This document shows positions 26,703 through 35,708 of a stretch of 64,000 nucleotides of DNA, in pieces. The number at the start of each line of letters is the position of its first letter. The first letter of the stretch is position 1. The translations under genes and the position numbers were made by a program. The DNA is from Paenibacillus sp. TCA20 (GTDB lineage Bacteria > Bacillota > Bacilli > Paenibacillales > Paenibacillaceae), in assembly GCF_000732325.1 (NCBI RefSeq), contig NZ_BBIW01000012.1, forward strand, positions 62,001 through 126,000, in the 5' to 3' direction. Under the pieces are notes generated by a model. That model worked only from the letters and a program-made list of their open reading frames with translations. It was not told the origin of the DNA and did no database searches.

Positions 26703-27092
26703 CTATTCTTTTTCTATTAGAAAAGTAATGATGGCAAATAACAAGAACGCAACCAGCAGAAGCGAACCACCTACGATGAAGAGAATCATCACTAGGGTCT
26801 CGTCCCATAGGAACGGATTTAAATTGTACATCCACATCCCGAACGTTAAGCCGAATGCGCCCAGCATAGCCAGCCAGCTGTGGACAGCGACCAGTAATTT
26901 AGATTTTACTTTGTATACCTTATAAAAAATTCCCCAGGCAAACACGGACAGCCAGCCTACCAGCAATATGTGAGCATGAATCGGTCTCATGGAATAATCC
27001 ATACTGCCGGACATTTGGGACCCGATAAAGGTCCCGAGTATGCCGAACAACGCTGCAAAGCGTATTAATCGTATGCTCCAGATTTTCTCCAA
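26703..27092 (-). CDS. Four-span membrane protein with HxH motif, heme-copper-oxidase-like
   Basis: This 129-residue protein has four membrane segments (about 8-28, 40-58, 65-85 and 100-125). Between the first two stands SMRPIHAHILLVGWLS; the HxH and the following hydrophobic helix resemble a fragment of heme-copper oxidase subunit I, and such short proteins are often annotated as cytochrome-c-oxidase-like. At four helices it cannot be a full oxidase. It begins at a TTG four bases after the histidine kinase stop codon ends, so it is the last gene of the MMPL-regulator-kinase operon. Its job there is unknown. Confidence 0.75.
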   Translation of the reverse strand: MEKIWSIRLIRFAALFGILGTFIGSQMSGSMDYSMRPIHAHILLVGWLSVFAWGIFYKVYKVKSKLLVAVHSWLAMLGAFGLTFGMWMYNLNPFLWDETLVMILFIVGGSLLLVAFLLFAIITFLIEKE

Positions 27093-27095
27093 TTA

Positions 27096-28484
27096 TTAAT
27101 CATTTCCTTCCTTCTGAAATATCACGGTAAAGGTGGAGCCCTTCGACAGCTCGCTCTCAAGCGTGATGCTTCCGTTTAATAACGTAATGATCTCCTTCAC
27201 GATGGACAAGCCAAGGCCCGTCCCGTCTCTTTTGCGAGTCGTATCCACCCGGAAGAAACGCTCGAACACCTGCCCGGCTGACTCTTCTGACAGGCCCACA
27301 CCACTGTCCTGAAAAGTGAGTATAATCTGATCCTGATCTGTACTACATGAAATAAAGATATGTCCGTTTGGTTCATTATATTTAATAGCATTCGTAAGTA
27401 GATTGTCCCATACGGTCGCAAGCAGCTCCGGGTCCGAGAAGAACATGACTTCGTCTAGCTTGTATGAAATGGTCAGGTTCCTGTCCTGCAGGCTCCATTG
27501 ATGCTTCTTAATGGATTCCTTAATCTGCAAGTCCAGCCGGATCCAGCTCTTCTTTATGGGGTAGCCAGATTGATCCAGGGACGTAATCAGCAGAAGCTGC
27601 TTCGTCAGATTGGATAATCTTCTGGCCTCATCATTGACGATGCCTGCATATTGAAGCCGCTCCTTTTCATCCATTTTCGGATTGAGGAGCAGCTCCGCAT
27701 ATCCCTGAATATTCATCAAAGGGGACTGAAAGTCGTGAGACACATTATTGATGAAGGATTTTCTTGCAACATCATTATGCATGAGCTGCTGCTGCATTCG
27801 CAGGAAGTTATCGGCCAGCTGGCCAATCTCATCCTGCCGGTTAATTTTCAGCGTATACGTAAAATCTTCATTGGCAATCGCTTTGGTCGCCTCCGATAAT
27901 TCGGATATGGGGTGAATAAGCCGCTTGGTCATGATAATCACACCCACCACACTTACAAAGGCAATGGCAACAATGAATCCGGCCAGCATCATATGAATAT
28001 CAGAGAACAAGATTTTGCTGTTCGGCTTTATAAACAATGCGTAAGACTGGTCATCAATCTGTAAGGGAAGACCAACCGTGTTTCTGATATCATTCGAGAA
28101 ATGGCCCATCATCCAGAGCTGATTCCAAAAGCCTTCCTTGCCCATATAGTTCTCCCCCTGCAGTACCCGCTCCAGCGTCTGATCGGGCAGGCTGCTCTCT
28201 TCAAAGGACTGGCCAAAGGTAATGACATTTCCAATTCGGTCAACAAGATAGATCTGATAGCCTAGTTGTCCAACAGACTGCAGATAGGGCCGGATGGAAG
28301 AGGACTCCACATGCATTTCTTCGAGAACATAAACAATTTGCTCGGCAACCTCTAAATTTTGCTCGGTCATTTCGTCCTTGGTGAATACAAGGTAAACAAT
28401 GTTAGCCAGAACAAATCCGATGAATACACTGATTCCTAGAATAAGCAGGATCGCTGAAATAAACTCTCGGTATAAGGTTCTCAT
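27096..28484 (-). CDS. Two-component sensor histidine kinase with HAMP domain
   Basis: The 462-residue kinase has a membrane segment at about 12-33, an extracytoplasmic sensor of about 130 residues, a second segment near 165-187 and a HAMP domain (RLIHPISELSEATKAIANED). The phosphoacceptor His lies in NNVSHDFQSPLMNIQGYAEL (near residue 250), and the ATP lid has DNLLTNAIKYN, DSGVGLS and GTGLGLSIV. The start overlaps the response regulator stop by four bases (ATGA), which couples their translation. It likely senses an envelope stress or a substrate of the adjacent exporter. Confidence 0.94.
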   Translation of the reverse strand: MRTLYREFISAILLILGISVFIGFVLANIVYLVFTKDEMTEQNLEVAEQIVYVLEEMHVESSSIRPYLQSVGQLGYQIYLVDRIGNVITFGQSFEESSLPDQTLERVLQGENYMGKEGFWNQLWMMGHFSNDIRNTVGLPLQIDDQSYALFIKPNSKILFSDIHMMLAGFIVAIAFVSVVGVIIMTKRLIHPISELSEATKAIANEDFTYTLKINRQDEIGQLADNFLRMQQQLMHNDVARKSFINNVSHDFQSPLMNIQGYAELLLNPKMDEKERLQYAGIVNDEARRLSNLTKQLLLITSLDQSGYPIKKSWIRLDLQIKESIKKHQWSLQDRNLTISYKLDEVMFFSDPELLATVWDNLLTNAIKYNEPNGHIFISCSTDQDQIILTFQDSGVGLSEESAGQVFERFFRVDTTRKRDGTGLGLSIVKEIITLLNGSITLESELSKGSTFTVIFQKEGND

Positions 28485-29152
28485 TCGGTCGCCTCTAGCT
28501 TATAACCGACCCCGCGGATCGTCTGAATTTCAATTGCAGCGCCATATCGCTTCAGCCGCTCGCGGATCCGGTTCATATGTGTATTTAATGTCTGCTCATT
28601 GCCCTCATAATCCTCGCCCCACGCCTGATCGAGCAGAAGAGTTCGGGGTGTAACCTTGTTAACTCGGGTTGCGAGCATCGTCAGCAGCTCAAACTCTTTT
28701 AGAGGAAACAGAATCGTTTCTTCATTAATCACGACTTCAAAATCGTTTCGGTTGATTTTTACATTCCCGACCTTCAGGATACTTTCCAGGGCCCTGCCAT
28801 AGCGCCGCAAAACTACAGCTACCCGAAACAGCAATTCCTTCGGCTCGAACGGCTTCACCAGATAATCCTCAGTACCCGATTTGAACCCTTGCTCCTTATC
28901 GGCCAGCTGTCCTTTTGCAGTTAGAAGAATGACGGGGATTTCCAGCTCTTTTGTTAAAATTTTAGTTAGGGAGAAGCCGTCCATTCCGGGCATCATGACA
29001 TCCACAATTGCCAGGTTAACCTCCGTCTCCTCTAGCAGCTTAAGGGCAATCTGTCCGTTCTGGGCTTGTATAACCTCGTAGCCTTCACGGGTTAGATGAA
29101 TCGTCACGAGCTGCAGGATATCATAATCATCATCCACGACTAAAATTTTCAC
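28481..29152 (-). CDS. OmpR/PhoB-family response regulator
   Basis: This 223-residue regulator has a receiver domain (KILVVDDDYDI, phosphoacceptor Asp in LAIVDVMMPGMDGF, Lys in LVKPFEP) and a C-terminal winged helix ending TIRGVGYKLE. I chose the GTG at 29152 because GGAGGGG is seven bases ahead; an ATG five codons upstream would lie inside that ribosome site. It sits between the MMPL exporter gene (41 bp upstream) and its kinase (overlapping), so it probably controls the exporter operon. Confidence 0.95.
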   Translation of the reverse strand: MKILVVDDDYDILQLVTIHLTREGYEVIQAQNGQIALKLLEETEVNLAIVDVMMPGMDGFSLTKILTKELEIPVILLTAKGQLADKEQGFKSGTEDYLVKPFEPKELLFRVAVVLRRYGRALESILKVGNVKINRNDFEVVINEETILFPLKEFELLTMLATRVNKVTPRTLLLDQAWGEDYEGNEQTLNTHMNRIRERLKRYGAAIEIQTIRGVGYKLEATE

Positions 29153-29193
29153 GAGAATCCCCTCCATACCTTCTGCGCTTAGGATGAGGGTTG

Positions 29194-31296
29194 CTACATA
29201 TCCTTATCTTTTTCAAAGAACAAGATTAAGGATGGCAGCAGCATACCTCTTACCAGAAACGTATCAATTAATATTCCAATCGCAACTATAAACCCGAACA
29301 CAAAGAGATCGGCAATCGGCATCGTCGTCAGGGCGGCAAACGTTGCAGCCAATATGACACCTGCCGAGGAAATAACGCCTCCGGTATTGCGAATGGCTAC
29401 TTCGAGAGCATCTTTAACTTTCCGTGTTTTTCTCTCTTCGAGAAAGCGTGAAATCAAAATAATGTTATAGTCAATGCCGAGCGCCACCAGGAAAATAAAC
29501 GCATAAACGGGAACCCGGGTACTGATTGCATCATATCCAAACAGCACATCCACCAGGAATAGACCAAGCCCCAGAGCAGACACATAAGAAATAAGAATGG
29601 TCGCTATCATGTAAATCGACATTTTTAACGAACGAGTTAATGCGATGAGAAGTACCAGAATCAGAATAGTTTCCAGAATGACGACCCTAACGATATCACT
29701 ATTGTTTATAGTCCGTTCATCGACTAGTTTGGCTGTGACACCGCCGAAGTAAACGTCCCCCTGCAAGGATAATTCGTTAAGGATTGCTTCGGATTGGCTG
29801 CGAAGTTCTTCAACAAAGTCTATGGCCTCTGTAGAGTAGGGGTTCATCGTCAGAGCAACACTGAACTTGGCAGCCGTGGTATCCTCCGTGACACCAGAAG
29901 TACGAACCGAGTTAATCTCTTCGTAGTTCTCCAATTTCCCTAGAAATTGATTGATCTGATCCTCAGACAGAGCAGCCTCGGATTCCAACAGAATTGTGGA
30001 AGGGGCAAGCTCGCCCTTGTTGTATTTCGTTTCGACGATTTCATAGCCTACGCGTGAAGGTAAATCAACGGGAAATTTCTTGACCGTGTCAAATTCATAT
30101 CTCAGGTTAAACACATTCAGCGCCGTAATTACCATAAAGACAGCGACAATTCCGCCAGTTAACAGCGGCTTGTTGACGACAAACTTGGCGATCGGGCCCC
30201 AAATGCCGTGCTTCATTTCATGCTCCTGCCCGATTTTAGGAGCCTTAGGCCAGAAAGCTTTACGCCCGAACAGCGTAAACAAGGCAGGTACCAGGGTCAC
30301 GGAAGCCAGCATAATGATAAACATGGCCAGCCCAAATACAGGCGCAAAGTTTTGATAATCGCGGAAATCCGTGAAAAATAGAATGAGCATAGCTGCGAGT
30401 ACAGTACCACCTGCAAAAAACACGGGTTCACCCGTTGCCCGCATGGCGTGCTGCATCGCCGTATATTTACTTTCATATTTGTTCAATTCCTCACGATAGC
30501 GCGAGAATACGAACAGCGAGTAGTCGATTACGGCCGCAAACAGCAGGATGCTCATGATCGAGGTCGTCGAGTTGTTAATTTCCAGCCCGGCTGCACCCAT
30601 CAGAGCGATCGATTGATTCGCTACTTGATATACAATGACCGTAGCAAGCAGCGGAATGATGGCCAGAAGCGGAGAGCGGTAAATGGCAATCAGCAAAATA
30701 AGGATGATAACAATTGTGGCAAGCAGCAAGACGAGGTCAGCCTGCTCAAACAGCTTGACGGTATCGCCGGCAATTCCGGCGGGACCGGTGATATAAAACT
30801 TGGTGTCAAGATCTTTGGCAATTTCACTGCCGATTACATAGGCTTCATCATTAATTTCTGAGTATTGGCTGTTGCCAATTCCAGCCTCCAGGCTCATAGG
30901 AACGATCATGGTGGATCCGTCCTCCGAGGTGAAGCCTGACAGCGCCTGATCCGGCAATGCGCTGATATCGACAATGGAATCGACGCCTTCAATATTAGCC
31001 GAGATGATTCCACTCAGAATCTGCCTCACTTCATCAACGTCGATTACCCCTGATTCGTTATGAAAAACGAGGATTCCTGGGGCTCCTTGTTCATTAGGAA
31101 ACGTTTCCGCTAATTTTTGCTCTGCTATGATGGATTGAGCTTCATCCGGGAGCGACTGGAAGTTGGTCACCTTGTACTCACTCAGCATGGGGCCTGCGCT
31201 TAAGCCAATCATGGCTGCCAGCCAGACCACAATGGTAATCCACATCCCCCGTTTGGTTGAGACCCAGTCGGTGATGGGACTTAGTATTCTTCTCAA
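29194..31296 (-). CDS. MMPL/RND-family exporter
   Basis: The 700-residue protein is a proton-driven MMPL-type transporter of 12 membrane segments in two halves, each with a large external loop. The two MMPL halves carry the paired motifs AAVIDYSLFVFSRYREEL (about residue 255) and ALGIDYNIILISRF (about residue 610), whose Asp-Tyr lies in the proton pathway of the family. It starts at TTG with AGGAGGGGG upstream. Genes of this type export lipids, siderophores or toxic compounds; the coupled two-component system suggests an inducible defence or envelope function. The substrate cannot be inferred. Confidence 0.93.
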   Translation of the reverse strand: MRRILSPITDWVSTKRGMWITIVVWLAAMIGLSAGPMLSEYKVTNFQSLPDEAQSIIAEQKLAETFPNEQGAPGILVFHNESGVIDVDEVRQILSGIISANIEGVDSIVDISALPDQALSGFTSEDGSTMIVPMSLEAGIGNSQYSEINDEAYVIGSEIAKDLDTKFYITGPAGIAGDTVKLFEQADLVLLLATIVIILILLIAIYRSPLLAIIPLLATVIVYQVANQSIALMGAAGLEINNSTTSIMSILLFAAVIDYSLFVFSRYREELNKYESKYTAMQHAMRATGEPVFFAGGTVLAAMLILFFTDFRDYQNFAPVFGLAMFIIMLASVTLVPALFTLFGRKAFWPKAPKIGQEHEMKHGIWGPIAKFVVNKPLLTGGIVAVFMVITALNVFNLRYEFDTVKKFPVDLPSRVGYEIVETKYNKGELAPSTILLESEAALSEDQINQFLGKLENYEEINSVRTSGVTEDTTAAKFSVALTMNPYSTEAIDFVEELRSQSEAILNELSLQGDVYFGGVTAKLVDERTINNSDIVRVVILETILILVLLIALTRSLKMSIYMIATILISYVSALGLGLFLVDVLFGYDAISTRVPVYAFIFLVALGIDYNIILISRFLEERKTRKVKDALEVAIRNTGGVISSAGVILAATFAALTTMPIADLFVFGFIVAIGILIDTFLVRGMLLPSLILFFEKDKDM

Positions 31297-31568
31297 CTGT
31301 TATTCCCCCTCCTAAATTGATCGCTCTCACTCTAGCACAAGTAAATAAACTTAATATAAACTGCCGTACATAGAAGTTTGTGGTTGCATCGTCTGGATTT
31401 GTTTATATTTATACGGCATCGCTTGTGCTTGGTAAGTTCATGGAAGGAAGAGAAGGGGGAGGGGCCGATATTGTCATCGGCATGTCCTTATTCTTTTATT
31501 TAAGGGGAGGAGGTTCAGAACGAGGTATAGCTTTGATGAGCATAGAGAAGAGGTCATTGGCTCAAATA

Positions 31569-32375
31569 CTAGAATAGAGTTGTGATACTGCCGCCCTTGA
31601 TCTCAACAGGCTGTTCGTCCAGCAGCACCCATACGCTCGCAGCAGAAGGATTATACACCAAATGCTGATCGGCCGAGAATCTTAAGCTCTTATATGCTTT
31701 CACATAATCCACGATTTCAATATTCGTCGCAAACCAGATGTCCTCGCGTCCACCTATATATTTGCTGAACTCCTCGATAACATGCCAGTTATCTTGATCA
31801 TCAAATTCATAGCTGTGGCCCCAGACATACATCAGGTGAATGTTCTTCCGCGGTAGAGAAACGAAAGTCTCCGCATGCTGCATCAGGTTCTGGTTATGGT
31901 GACAGGTCGCCTTCCATTCGAGAAAATTCTCCGGCAGCTGATAGCCGCCCGACGTCTGTACGACACGTGCATATTCGATGCCGAACACAGGGAGCATCTC
32001 GATAATCTCCTGGCTATAGGAGCCGTTAGGATAGGACATGCCACGGACAGGATAACCAAATAGTGCTTCAAGGTTTTTGCGGTCCTCCATGATCTCATAG
32101 AGCACCTGCTCTCTGGGACAGCGGGCAATAGATGGGTGAGTTACGGTATGTACGGAGACTTCATGACCTTGATAGACTTCCAATGATTCATTCTCTGTCA
32201 GACGGGCACGATATCTTGTATCACCGAACATTCCCGAATTGATATGAAAGGTACCTCTGATCCCATTCTCATTAAAAATAGCGGCTAATCGCCGATCCGA
32301 GAGGACACCGTCATCATAACTCATCGTTAGCGCTTTCAATTTACCTTCTGGATAACAGCTGAGAATTTTAGGCAT
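31569..32375 (-). CDS. Polysaccharide deacetylase (NodB homology) family protein
   Basis: This 268-residue protein has the NodB-type motifs SYDDG (metal-binding Asp pair, near residue 19) and HTVTHPS (near residue 76), the two blocks that bind the catalytic metal, and PNGSYSQEI in place of the usual third motif. It removes acetyl groups from an N-acetylated sugar polymer or oligomer. There is no signal peptide, so it should act in the cytoplasm, which is not usual for peptidoglycan deacetylases. The gene stands alone; its neighbour on the same strand is mtlD with a terminator between. Confidence 0.88.
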   Translation of the reverse strand: MPKILSCYPEGKLKALTMSYDDGVLSDRRLAAIFNENGIRGTFHINSGMFGDTRYRARLTENESLEVYQGHEVSVHTVTHPSIARCPREQVLYEIMEDRKNLEALFGYPVRGMSYPNGSYSQEIIEMLPVFGIEYARVVQTSGGYQLPENFLEWKATCHHNQNLMQHAETFVSLPRKNIHLMYVWGHSYEFDDQDNWHVIEEFSKYIGGREDIWFATNIEIVDYVKAYKSLRFSADQHLVYNPSAASVWVLLDEQPVEIKGGSITTLF

Positions 32376-32484
32376 GAATACAATGAACTCCTTCCAATAA
32401 TTGTAATGCTATTCTTTCATCAGTGTACCATAGTTCAAAAGAAGGCAGATATGCAAAAATCAGTGGAGATCCAGCTGCGTAATC

Positions 32485-32520
32485 ATAAAAATAACCCTCC
32501 TGAACCGCAGTTCAGAAGGG
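32485..32520 (-). terminator. Terminator after mtlD
   Basis: On the minus strand CCCTTCTGAAC and GTTCAGGAGGG form an 11-bp stem with one mismatch and a four-base loop, followed by a T-rich tract (TTATTTTT). It ends the mannitol operon 17 bp after mtlD. Confidence 0.85.
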
Positions 32521-32536
32521 CGTTCCTAATAACAAC

Positions 32537-33682
32537 TTAGTTGGATTGTTCCAGATATTTCTTATGGATGACTTGATGATCCTCACTGCCAGAGGCAATT
32601 CCCGTCACTTCCGTGATGGCAGCTTCAATTCCTGTGGACTTGATCAGACTTTGCAGTTCGAGCGATTGCGGATCCTGCGGATTGTCATAATGGAGTGCCG
32701 CAGCAATGCCGGTCAGCAACCCCTCGTGTGGAAGCCCATATTCAATCGCCATGTTGGCTGGACCTACGAGACGGTCATTAGCACCTAGCTTGCGAAGAGG
32801 TTCGCGTCCTACACGGATGACTTCATCCCGAATATAGGGGTTTTTGAACCGGTTCTCGATTTTGTCGATGTAGTTGTAATGCTCATCCTTATCAAATCCA
32901 TGCTTCTTGATCAGAGCTTCGCCGCTTTCTTCCATCGCCTGGCGAACGACCTCACGGATCGCTTCGTTATTGATGCTCTCCTCGATCGTGTCTGTTCCTG
33001 CCAGGAAACCGAGATAAGCGGTGATGGCATGCCCCGTGTTCAAGGTGAACAGCTTGCGCTGCACATAAGCCAGCAGATTGTCTGTCAGCTTCATTCCTGG
33101 AATGTGAGGTGTTTCCCCCTTGAGGGAAGGCTCTTCAACGATCCATTCATAGAAGGATTCCACGCCGACATCTAGTATGTTCTCTCCCTCATAAGGAGGC
33201 ACGATCCGGTCTACGGAGCAGTTGGCAAAGCCGACATGCTCATCCGCATAAGCTCTTGCTTCAGCCGACAGATGCGTATACACCTGTTCCTTCAGATGAC
33301 TGCTTGCACCCACCATATTTTCACAGGCAATGATATTGAGTGTACCTTGTCCGGAAGCACGGCGTGCTTCAATACCGGCAGCTAAGGTTGAGGCGATGAT
33401 CTTCAGCACATTAGGACCTACTGCAGTCGTAATGATATCGGCTTCTTCAATCGTATTTACAATGTCAGGTCCATTGGACAATACGCCGGATACATTGGTA
33501 ATCGTCTCTTGTCTTTGCTCCAGATCAAGGATGTGGATCTGATAGCTCTTCTTGTGGTTCAATTCATTGATCATTTCTTCGTTAATATCGGCAAAAACGA
33601 CATGATAATCTGCCTGGGAGAGAAGGGCGCCGATAAAGCCGCGCCCGATATTACCTGCCCCAAATTGTATTGCTTTTTTCAT
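32537..33682 (-). CDS. mtlD: Mannitol-1-phosphate 5-dehydrogenase
   Basis: The 381-residue enzyme oxidises mannitol-1-phosphate to fructose-6-phosphate with NAD. The N-terminal Rossmann motif is FGAGNIGRGFIG; VGFANCSVDRIVPP and the block around FTLNTGHAITAYLG are characteristic of the family. It is the last gene of the operon behind mtlA, so uptake, phosphorylation and oxidation of mannitol are encoded together. The length is normal for MtlD. Confidence 0.97.
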   Translation of the reverse strand: MKKAIQFGAGNIGRGFIGALLSQADYHVVFADINEEMINELNHKKSYQIHILDLEQRQETITNVSGVLSNGPDIVNTIEEADIITTAVGPNVLKIIASTLAAGIEARRASGQGTLNIIACENMVGASSHLKEQVYTHLSAEARAYADEHVGFANCSVDRIVPPYEGENILDVGVESFYEWIVEEPSLKGETPHIPGMKLTDNLLAYVQRKLFTLNTGHAITAYLGFLAGTDTIEESINNEAIREVVRQAMEESGEALIKKHGFDKDEHYNYIDKIENRFKNPYIRDEVIRVGREPLRKLGANDRLVGPANMAIEYGLPHEGLLTGIAAALHYDNPQDPQSLELQSLIKSTGIEAAITEVTGIASGSEDHQVIHKKYLEQSN

Positions 33683-33725
33683 TGTTATTCCCGCCTTTAT
33701 ATGAAGATTGCGTTTAATGTAAGTC

Positions 33726-35708
33726 TTATACCCCGAAAGTGTTATACAGTTCGTCTGGATCTGTAACTTTGGCCAGTCTTGTCACGGTAGATTCATCCTC
33801 GATAGCCTCAGCAATTTTGGTAAGAATCTGCAGATGCTCACGGCCTGCTCCAGCAATACCGATGACGAGATATGCCGTGCCGCCTTCGAATTCGACACCT
33901 TCCGGATACTGATGGATGACGATTCCGCTCGTCTTGATTTCCTTCTTCGCCTCACCTACACCGTGAGGGATCGCTACACCATTGCCAATATATGTCGTTG
34001 CTACACCTTCCCGTTCAATCATGGCATCCACGTAATGCGGCTGCACATATCCGGCGGAGACGAGGGATTCACCCGCGCGGCGGATTGCATCCTCTTTGCT
34101 TACAGATGGAAGCTGGAGGACGATATTTTCTTTGCGAAGCACTCCGCTGCCATCGGTTTCGTCATTATTCTCTGTATTCACAGCATTCTCAGGGAAAGTC
34201 TTATCCAGGCTTTCTGTTACATCCTCCTGTGCGTATTCCGGAACAGGAGAAGTGTCAGGCTGTTCAGCCTTTGCTTTCAAGTCTTCAATCAGCTGATCGT
34301 AAATCGGATTGTTTACAAAATTATCAATGGATACGTGTATTGCATTTGGAGCTTTGGCCTTCGCTCTCGGTGTTAAATTCTGCTGCGTGACAACAAGGTC
34401 TGCATCCAGCGGAATATTTTCGATAGCCGTGTTGGTAACTTCAATAGGTAGACCTGCATTCTTCACTTTTTTACGGAACGAAGTAGCGCCCATTGCGCTT
34501 GATCCCATACCTGCATCACATGCAAAAATAATTTTGTTAATGTGTGCTTTGTTACTCAGATCAGCAGTACCAGCCGTTTCATTTGTACTGATGCCTTTAC
34601 TGCTGTTCTTCAGATCCGATACGGCTTCCTTTGCCTTGTCAAGATCCTCGTCTGTCGCAGCAGATCTGCGAAGGAAGAGGGAGGAGAGCAGGAAGGAAAC
34701 CACGGTAGCTACAAGCACACCTGCGATAACCGGAATGTAGCCTCCTTTTGGAGACATGAGCATAAGAGCAATGATACTGCCGGGTGAAGCGGCTGCAATC
34801 AGTCCTGCATCAAGCAGGCTGAAGGTAAATACCCCTGCCATACCGGATACGATGACAGATACAAACATGATTGGCTTCATCAGGACATACGGGAAGTACA
34901 CTTCATGAATACCGCCAAAGAAATGAATAATGGCTGCACCTGGCGCAGAGCCTTTGATCGAGCCCTTGCCAAAGATCGAGTAGGCCAGCAGCAGTCCAAG
35001 ACCAGGACCTGGATTCGCTTCGAGCAGGAACATGATCGATTTACCGAACTCACCAGCCTGCTGGATCCCGATCGGGCTGAGTATGCCATGGTTAATCGCG
35101 TTGTTCAAGAACAGGATTTTGGCTGGCTCAATAAAGATCGATGCGAGCGGGAGCAATCCCCAGCCCAGAATTGCATCCACTCCGGATGCCAGTAAATCAG
35201 TAAAGGCAGATACCACAGGACCGACGCCGTAGAATCCGGCAATGGCCAGCAGCATACCGATAATCCCTGCGGAGAAATTATTGACGAGCATTTCGAATCC
35301 GGAAGGAGTCTTGCTGCCAATATACTTGTCAAATTGCTTAATAACATAACCGGCGAGCGGGCCCATAATCATGGCACCGATGAACATCGGGATGTCTGCA
35401 CCGACAATAACCCCCATCGCTGCAATGGCACCAAGCACACCGCCGCGATGATCATGGATTGCTTTACCGCCGCTGTAGGCAATTAGCAGAGGAAGCAGGT
35501 ATTTAATCATGGGATCTACAAGAGAAGCCAGATCTTCATTAGGCAGATATCCGGCTTCAATGAAGAGTGCCGTCAGGAAGCCCCAGGCAATAAATGCACC
35601 GATATTCGGCATGACCATGGCACTGAGGAACCGGCCGAACTTCTGTGTGGCCTGCTTGACTCCTCCGGTCTTCTTCGGAGCCGGAGCGCTTTGTTCGAGC
35701 GTACTCAT
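33726..35708 (-). CDS. mtlA: PTS mannitol transporter subunit EIICBA
   Basis: This 660-residue protein carries all mannitol-specific PTS parts in one chain. The membrane EIIC domain (about 15-345) opens with KFGRFLSAMVMPNIGAFIAW. The EIIB domain contains the phospho-Cys in IIFACDAGMGSSAMGA (near 395). An acidic linker follows, then EIIA (about 515-655) with the phospho-His in AIPHGVGEAK (near 580). In Bacillus subtilis EIIA is a separate protein (MtlF), so this is the fused form. The ATG overlaps the mtlR stop by four bases. Confidence 0.97.
   Translation of the reverse strand: MSTLEQSAPAPKKTGGVKQATQKFGRFLSAMVMPNIGAFIAWGFLTALFIEAGYLPNEDLASLVDPMIKYLLPLLIAYSGGKAIHDHRGGVLGAIAAMGVIVGADIPMFIGAMIMGPLAGYVIKQFDKYIGSKTPSGFEMLVNNFSAGIIGMLLAIAGFYGVGPVVSAFTDLLASGVDAILGWGLLPLASIFIEPAKILFLNNAINHGILSPIGIQQAGEFGKSIMFLLEANPGPGLGLLLAYSIFGKGSIKGSAPGAAIIHFFGGIHEVYFPYVLMKPIMFVSVIVSGMAGVFTFSLLDAGLIAAASPGSIIALMLMSPKGGYIPVIAGVLVATVVSFLLSSLFLRRSAATDEDLDKAKEAVSDLKNSSKGISTNETAGTADLSNKAHINKIIFACDAGMGSSAMGATSFRKKVKNAGLPIEVTNTAIENIPLDADLVVTQQNLTPRAKAKAPNAIHVSIDNFVNNPIYDQLIEDLKAKAEQPDTSPVPEYAQEDVTESLDKTFPENAVNTENNDETDGSGVLRKENIVLQLPSVSKEDAIRRAGESLVSAGYVQPHYVDAMIEREGVATTYIGNGVAIPHGVGEAKKEIKTSGIVIHQYPEGVEFEGGTAYLVIGIAGAGREHLQILTKIAEAIEDESTVTRLAKVTDPDELYNTFGV

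Noticed and set aside
31380..31577. 65-codon plus-strand frame between the MMPL and deacetylase genes
   Set aside because: It overlaps the end of the deacetylase gene, lacks a ribosome site and has no recognisable pattern.
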